A stretch of DNA of 64,000 bases from Calamus simplicifolius (lineage: Eukaryota; Streptophyta; Magnoliopsida; Arecales; Arecaceae): assembly GCA_900491605.1 (NCBI GenBank), contig UESW01001793.1, positions 193,530 to 257,529 of the forward strand, written 5' to 3'. The first letter of the stretch is position 1, and each line of letters opens with the position of its first letter. Shown piece after piece: positions 58,936-64,000 of this stretch. The notes under the pieces are model-generated. The model had not been told where the DNA came from and searched no databases. It saw nothing but the letters and a program-made list of their open reading frames with translations. The position numbers were made by a program, and so were the translations under genes.

Positions 58936-61189
58936 GTAGCTGGTTTCATACGCTAGTCTTCTTTGATGTTTACATGCACCAAAGACTTGAAAAAATTGTG
59001 GCCTTCTTTAAAGTGATGAGACCCACATGAAACTAACTACTTGCAGTGATATTCTACCCAACCTACCAATTGAAATAGAGGGAAATAAAGATGATTAAGC
59101 TGGTTTCATACGCTAGTCTTCTTGATTATATAAATCAAAGACACTGCTTACCACCTACAACACGTGTAGAATTATGGCTCTAAGCCATGCCGTTTCCTTT
59201 TGCTTTCCATGTTCAAATACCATAGGCTTAAAATACTATGCATGGACATATTACTAGATTTTTTTATTATTTTTTATTTTATTTTTTTATCTTGTCTTCT
59301 CTTGGACCTAGATGAGTGGTGACAATGACAATTTACTGTCATTTAAACTCCTCTTCCTTTGATATTGCAATAAATTAATTCTTTTAATTCTTATCCACTT
59401 GATGAAAATATTTTGGAGAGATTATTAAAGCCTACGAATATCAACGACTCACAATCAAACCCTTTCTTTTAGATTTCTTTTCCCTTTTTTTATCTCTTTT
59501 CCTTGTTTTGCTAGGCCAAAAGACTGGTGAGCACGCTGGATTTCTTTCATATGCTTATTTTTTTATAATCCTCTATGGCATAAATTGTCTTAATCAGCCT
59601 TTTTTTCAGGAATCATTACCTTTAATTTAGATCATTGAAAGATATGAGAATCTCTAAATGCATCAATTCTTCTAATCCTATCAGAAAAAGATGATAGATT
59701 ACAATCCTTGCTATTTGTATTTTATTATTTATTTATTTATTTAAATAAAAAATTTAGTTAAAGCTTATGGCTATTAAGGAAGAGATAAATATTTTGAATC
59801 CTTTTATTATATTTATTATTCATTTAGTTAAATAAATATTATTATTTAAGAACTAAAAATACTTGTGTACAGTAGGCACCATAATTTTGTCTTGCTCTAA
59901 TTGCTACTCCACCCTTCTTCTCCATGCCTAGAAGTTATATTTGGTTGCTATGTTATGAGTGAAGATAATGGCTCTTATCATGAGCCTTATTACTAAGGTT
60001 ATGTTTATTGAAGTGATTGTTAACTTTCTAGGAAGAGAATTAATTTCCAGCAAAAACATGACCATTAGTCATTAGGTATACCATTACTAGTTTGTTAACA
60101 TGTGATACAAATAAATGTTAACTAATTTTCAAATAAATATTGGTGAATAATTTTAGTTAATTTATTCATTTGAGAATAATTTGAAGAGAAGGAGGATTTA
60201 AGTGTATAGTTAACAAATTTTTAACAGAACTTATGCCCAACGCACTGCCACTCTTTTCAATGGGTTATTTTAACATATCAACTTAAATTGGATCTTGATG
60301 TTTGATAACGTGGAAAGCAATAGACTAGAACTTCCATTGGATAAATGCAAACCATTTTTTTTTTTAAGTTTTGTGAAAGCTCCTTGATTCATCTAGAGAA
60401 TTAAAAATGCTCCGTTGATGTAAAGCCACAGGAATAATCATAAATAACCAAGATTTGCATCAATAAAGAAAATACTAAACGTCCACATGCTTTGATGATT
60501 GGACTATTGTAGGCAATATAGATTTTGTCCTATAATTTTAAGTTTTAGATGTACATAATATACTTTTAGATATTTTGTGTATATCTTTATAAATATATAT
60601 CTAAAATTGCATATATTATATAAATTTATTATTTGTATATATATACTAATAAATTTTTTTACATGCATACCTTTATAAATATTTAAAATTAATAATATAT
60701 CCTCATAAATTTATTATTTATGTATACTCTTATATAAGTTATTTCTTTTACATATTTTCTCTTATTAAATATATGAAATGAAATAATTTAAAAGGTTATA
60801 TGCAAGTAGAAAATTTAAAGTATATATAAACAATTTCAAATATTTACAAGAAAGACATGCAAAAGAAAAAAAAAAATATAATTAGAGCATTTGTTTGTAA
60901 TAGCAAAGTTGTGATGTTATTCACGAAACTTTATTTATTTATAAGGATAAATATGTAAAATAATTATATTTTATCAAAGATAACTAATTAATTAATCTTA
61001 AAAATTTAAGATGCTGGGAAAGAGGCCAAGCAGTTTACATTATGCTTAATATTAATAAACTCCATGGCTTTTGTAACCATGCCGTCCTCACACAAAAGAG
61101 TAGAATAATTTAAGAATGTTTTGGAGGGATGAGGGCCAAAGATGAAATATATATGTATGTATTCTGAATGAGAAACGGAAGACTTGACT
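58936..61189. other. AT-rich spacer
   Basis: 58936-59620 matches copy 1 (43560-44165), including a local duplication of GCTGGTTTCATACGCTAGTC at 58938 and 59099. From 59630 to 61190 the sequence is very AT-rich (60540-60990 especially) with no gene seen. Confidence 0.5.
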
Positions 61190-61680
61190 AAGAGTGGGAT
61201 GTATTGTTGTTTATAAAAAAAGAATTAAAAGATTAAGTTTCGTGGAGTGGGGCCGGGATAGAAAATTTAATATTATCCTTTTGTAATGAGAGGCAGTTTT
61301 TTTTGTTATTATTTTGGAACTGTCAGTCAGGCTGGCATGATGACAATAAATAACATTTGGATCTCAAACGCGTCATTGCCGTATAAGAGAGAGAAAAGAA
61401 TTATTTAATTAATAGTCAGCAGTCAGCACCACTGCAGGGAAGGAAGACTGAGAGGCCGAAATTCTCTCTTTAGCCAGTGGAGAGAGGACTTGGTTAAGTG
61501 CGGGACGCAATTTCCAGAAAGCCGGAGGTCCTACTTAACAAAAATATTCAGCTCATAAATTCTCTTCACTTATCGCCTGCAATTTTTCAAGAAAACCAAG
61601 AAAAGCTGCACCCTTGTCTACGATTCATATCACTCCGATTCATTGACTTGATGATTCAGTTGACTGCTTAGTACCTAATT
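61190..61680 (+). promoter_or_regulatory. RLP upstream block in duplication copy 2
   Basis: Matches 3590-4260 (GAGTGGGATGTATTGTTG; AAGATTAAGTTTCG; ATTTAATTAATAGTC) and 44180-44420. It has TTGACTTGATGATTCAGTTG at about 61645. It sits 1.7 kb before the RLP ATG at 63366, separated by AT-rich sequence. Confidence 0.4.
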
Positions 61681-63365
61681 ACCCTCCCTAATACGGTAGA
61701 AAGATTTTGATCTTAAAGCCAAATCCTGTCTACTATGATGATGATTGGAGAACCGAGTAACTCATAGATCATGAGGTGTTGAGCTAGTGAAAGGGTATAT
61801 GTTATTATGTACATGCATGATTAACATCCACAAAATCAAGTTTTGTTTAATAATTATAATTATAATTAAATATTTATAATTATTTATGTTTAATTTATAT
61901 ACATTTATCAATAAATATATTTTTATAATTACATAAAATAATAACTAATAATATTTAGTAAATATATAAATATTAATGTTACCTAAATATTATTAATATA
62001 TATGTACAATAATATTAATAACAAATATTTTAATATTAATAATAAAATATTAATATTTAATTAATAAATATTAAAATATTGATGACTATTGCTAACACGA
62101 TATGTGCGAATAATAACTAATGCAAGTACTTCATGCAAAAAATATACTTTATGTCTAATCAGTTTAAGATCGGGTCACTTTAACTAATCTAGACCAGCAG
62201 CAATTATTAAGATTTAAAAAAGAGTTATTGAATTAATCTGTGGAAGTTTTGGGATGACTTCGACCGAACCTGGAAATTTTGTGGTCGAGCAGGAAAGATT
62301 TTCGCAGGTTATACGAATCAGCGTCGGTCGCAATGGGACTTAATTAGCAGCCTAAACAGACCCATTCACGTTATCTCTAATACATACCTTACCAAGCCCG
62401 CAAATACCTGAGATCTTTTAACTAAGAAATGAGATCTTTTGGCAGAGCTTAATTTGGGCTCAACCTTAATATTCGTGGACTTTGCCAATGGCAGAAGACT
62501 TGTACCTCCTTAAAATTGTTGGTGGTCGAAAGAAATAAAAGTTTGTTGATGAAGCTAATCGGAGGTGAAATTTAGTATTTTTTTCCCTTTTTTTTTTTTT
62601 TTCAAAAGGAGGCAACAGATCAAGCACAAATGAAAGAGGAACTACAAGCAACTACACTAAGAAAATGGGCTAACGCAGTAGAAAGATTTTGATTTTAAAG
62701 CCAAATCCTATCACCCATATGATAGACGAGGTGTTGAGCTAGTTAAGAGTATATGTTATGTACATGAGTGATTAACGTCTATAAAATCAAGTGCAACAAC
62801 GAATGGTTCCACAAACACATTTGTTTCTTCGATGATCTTAATATGCTGCATTCAAATATCAACTCATTGTTCTATGGTCTTGTTGCTCGAGAGTCAATTC
62901 CTTTGGAAAAGTTTTGGTCGAATTAATGGCTCCGGATATATAGCTTTTCCACAGAGAAGTTTGGAAAAGTCATGATGAGTACTTTGATTCCATGTTTCCA
63001 TGGATTTGCTGGTTTGGAAAGAGATGAGATAAGGTTTGCACCACAAAAATTCCTTCAGAAGTGGGATCCAGATCTCAATTTCACTTGTCATGTCCTTCTC
63101 TATTTCAATTTAATAATTATCTTCAGGCTAGAGTCTATGCCGAATCTCTTTCTTCTTTAAAGAGGTGAGTCTAGGCATTGGAAAACCGAATGTTACGCCT
63201 GTGGAAATTGTACAGTACATTGACTGTCCAATGACTCATATTTATATACCTTTATCCTACACTGACTTGGCCAACGACTCATATTTTCATAATTCCATGC
63301 TCTCTATAAATTGTCCAAGCTAAGAATGAATTAAGAAGCAAAAGTACATCAAATCATTAGTCCCT
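61681..63365. other. RLP 5' flank, AT-rich
   Basis: 61850-62100 is almost pure A/T. 62680-63210 matches 44690-45171. TTGACT-type and TGACTCAT motifs lie at 63220-63285, close before the ATG, as in the promoter of subunit A1. No gene is evident. Confidence 0.5.
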
Positions 63366-64000
63366 ATGGAGAGTTGCTACCACTCTGTCACCTACTCAAG
63401 GCTAGCATTTTTATTATGGGCTTCATTGATTGTAATCCTCTGCACTGCAGCCCCAGCTTCGGGTGTCCATTGAAGGAGTATGAAGCTCTGTTAAAGCTCA
63501 AATCTTCTCTCCTTCAACATAACTACACGCCACCACCTACTTGGGGAAGAGTGAGAGATTGTTGCCTTTGGGAGAGAGTCACCTGCAACAATAGCACAAG
63601 ACAAGTATCGAAGCTCATGCTTTCGAGACTTATAGAATCCAATTGGCTATTTCAGAATGGTCATTGAATATCAGCATTTTTTCCTCCTTTCACAAGCTCA
63701 CACAGCTTAGCTTGTCCAGCAATAATATTGTAGGATTGCTATCACAAATGGGTCAGTCTTTTCTTCATCCAACTCATTACTTTAGTTTTAGTCCATTTAT
63801 ATTTTTTATCCTCTTGATGAAAATATTTTGATCTAGATTCTCTTTCTTTGGGATTTTGTATCTAACAGACATATCAGGATTGAGCAAGTTAGAGATCCTT
63901 GATCTTAGCTACAACAACTTATTGGAAGTATTCCATTATCTTTCAAAAATCTATCTTCACTCAGTACCCTGAATCTAAGAGTCAACATGTTGAACAGTAC
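63366..64000 (+). pseudogene. RLP gene start, frameshifted, continues past the window
   Basis: ATG at 63366 opens the signal peptide MESCYHSVTYSRLAFLLWAS, but one base is missing near 63445 relative to the subunit at 9295, so the frame of FGCPLKEYEALLKLKSS (LRR N-terminal cap, then TPPPTWGRVRDCCLWERVTC and STRQVSKLML) is different. This is the only copy that keeps the intact CCLWERVTCNNSTRQVSKL stretch. A second frame change near 63650 precedes FSSFHKLTQLSLSSNNIVG. The next LRR exon starts after TAACAG at 63869 (ISGLSKLEILDLSYNN) and reaches the window edge. Sequencing error could explain the frame breaks, so a functional gene is possible. Confidence 0.7.

Larger units (their letters stand above)
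45603..63365 (+). repeat. segmental duplication, copy 2 (with two inserted copia elements)
   Basis: Homologous to 39914-45171 once the two Tork elements are removed. It retains about 1.4 kb (57060-58478) between the spacer and a short minisatellite that copy 1 lacks, and continues into an RLP gene start that copy 1 has lost. Confidence 0.75.

Overview
This is nuclear DNA of a flowering plant. It holds spliced leucine-rich-repeat (LRR) receptor-like protein gene fragments, a plant-type glycerol kinase relic, Ty1/copia and Ty3/gypsy LTR retrotransposons with tRNA-iMet primer sites, and long AT-rich spacers. The GC-rich glycerol kinase exons and the types of element present hint at a monocot, possibly a palm, but that is a weak inference. 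No gene in the window is clearly intact. LAYOUT: 1-2888 is the 3' part of a Ty3/gypsy element, with gag zinc knuckles, a protease, a possible intron, a GC-rich hairpin zone and an LTR. It ends inside the first exon of an RLP (receptor-like protein) fragment. 2889-13799 is an RLP pseudogene cluster in which a promoter plus 5'-exon unit of about 2.4 kb is repeated three times in tandem, followed by one more 5' subunit and a broken 3' end (last LRRs, juxtamembrane, transmembrane segment, short tail). 15374-33575 is an old Angela-like copia element on the minus strand whose leader is interrupted by a complete chromovirus (23314-31747, minus strand, 5-bp target duplication CACGG). 34313-38130 is a glycerol kinase pseudogene on the minus strand. 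39914-63365 is a large tandem segmental duplication: copy 1 is about 39.9-45.17 kb and copy 2 about 45.6-63.3 kb. Each copy holds a transcript-free spacer, an array of an 85-86 bp minisatellite (about 27 units in copy 1, about 5 in copy 2) and an RLP promoter block. The junction is a 430-bp fragment of an Angela-type LTR. Copy 2 also carries two complete Tork-type (Tnt1-like) copia elements on the minus strand, at 45683-50997 (target duplication TGTCC) and 51602-56722 (target duplication AGAAT). From 63366 to the window end another RLP gene starts on the plus strand, with a frameshift in its signal peptide. HOW IT FITS TOGETHER: this looks like an immune-receptor (RLP) cluster that has grown by unequal exchange and been broken by retrotransposons. 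The RLP promoters keep clusters of TTGAC (W-box-like) motifs. I found no evidence of a novel multi-gene system. The most unusual items are the promoter plus 5'-exon tandem array with inherited disabling mutations, the intron-like segment in the gypsy gag-pro region, the repeats that duplicate the primer-binding site in the Angela-like leader, and the higher-order minisatellite.
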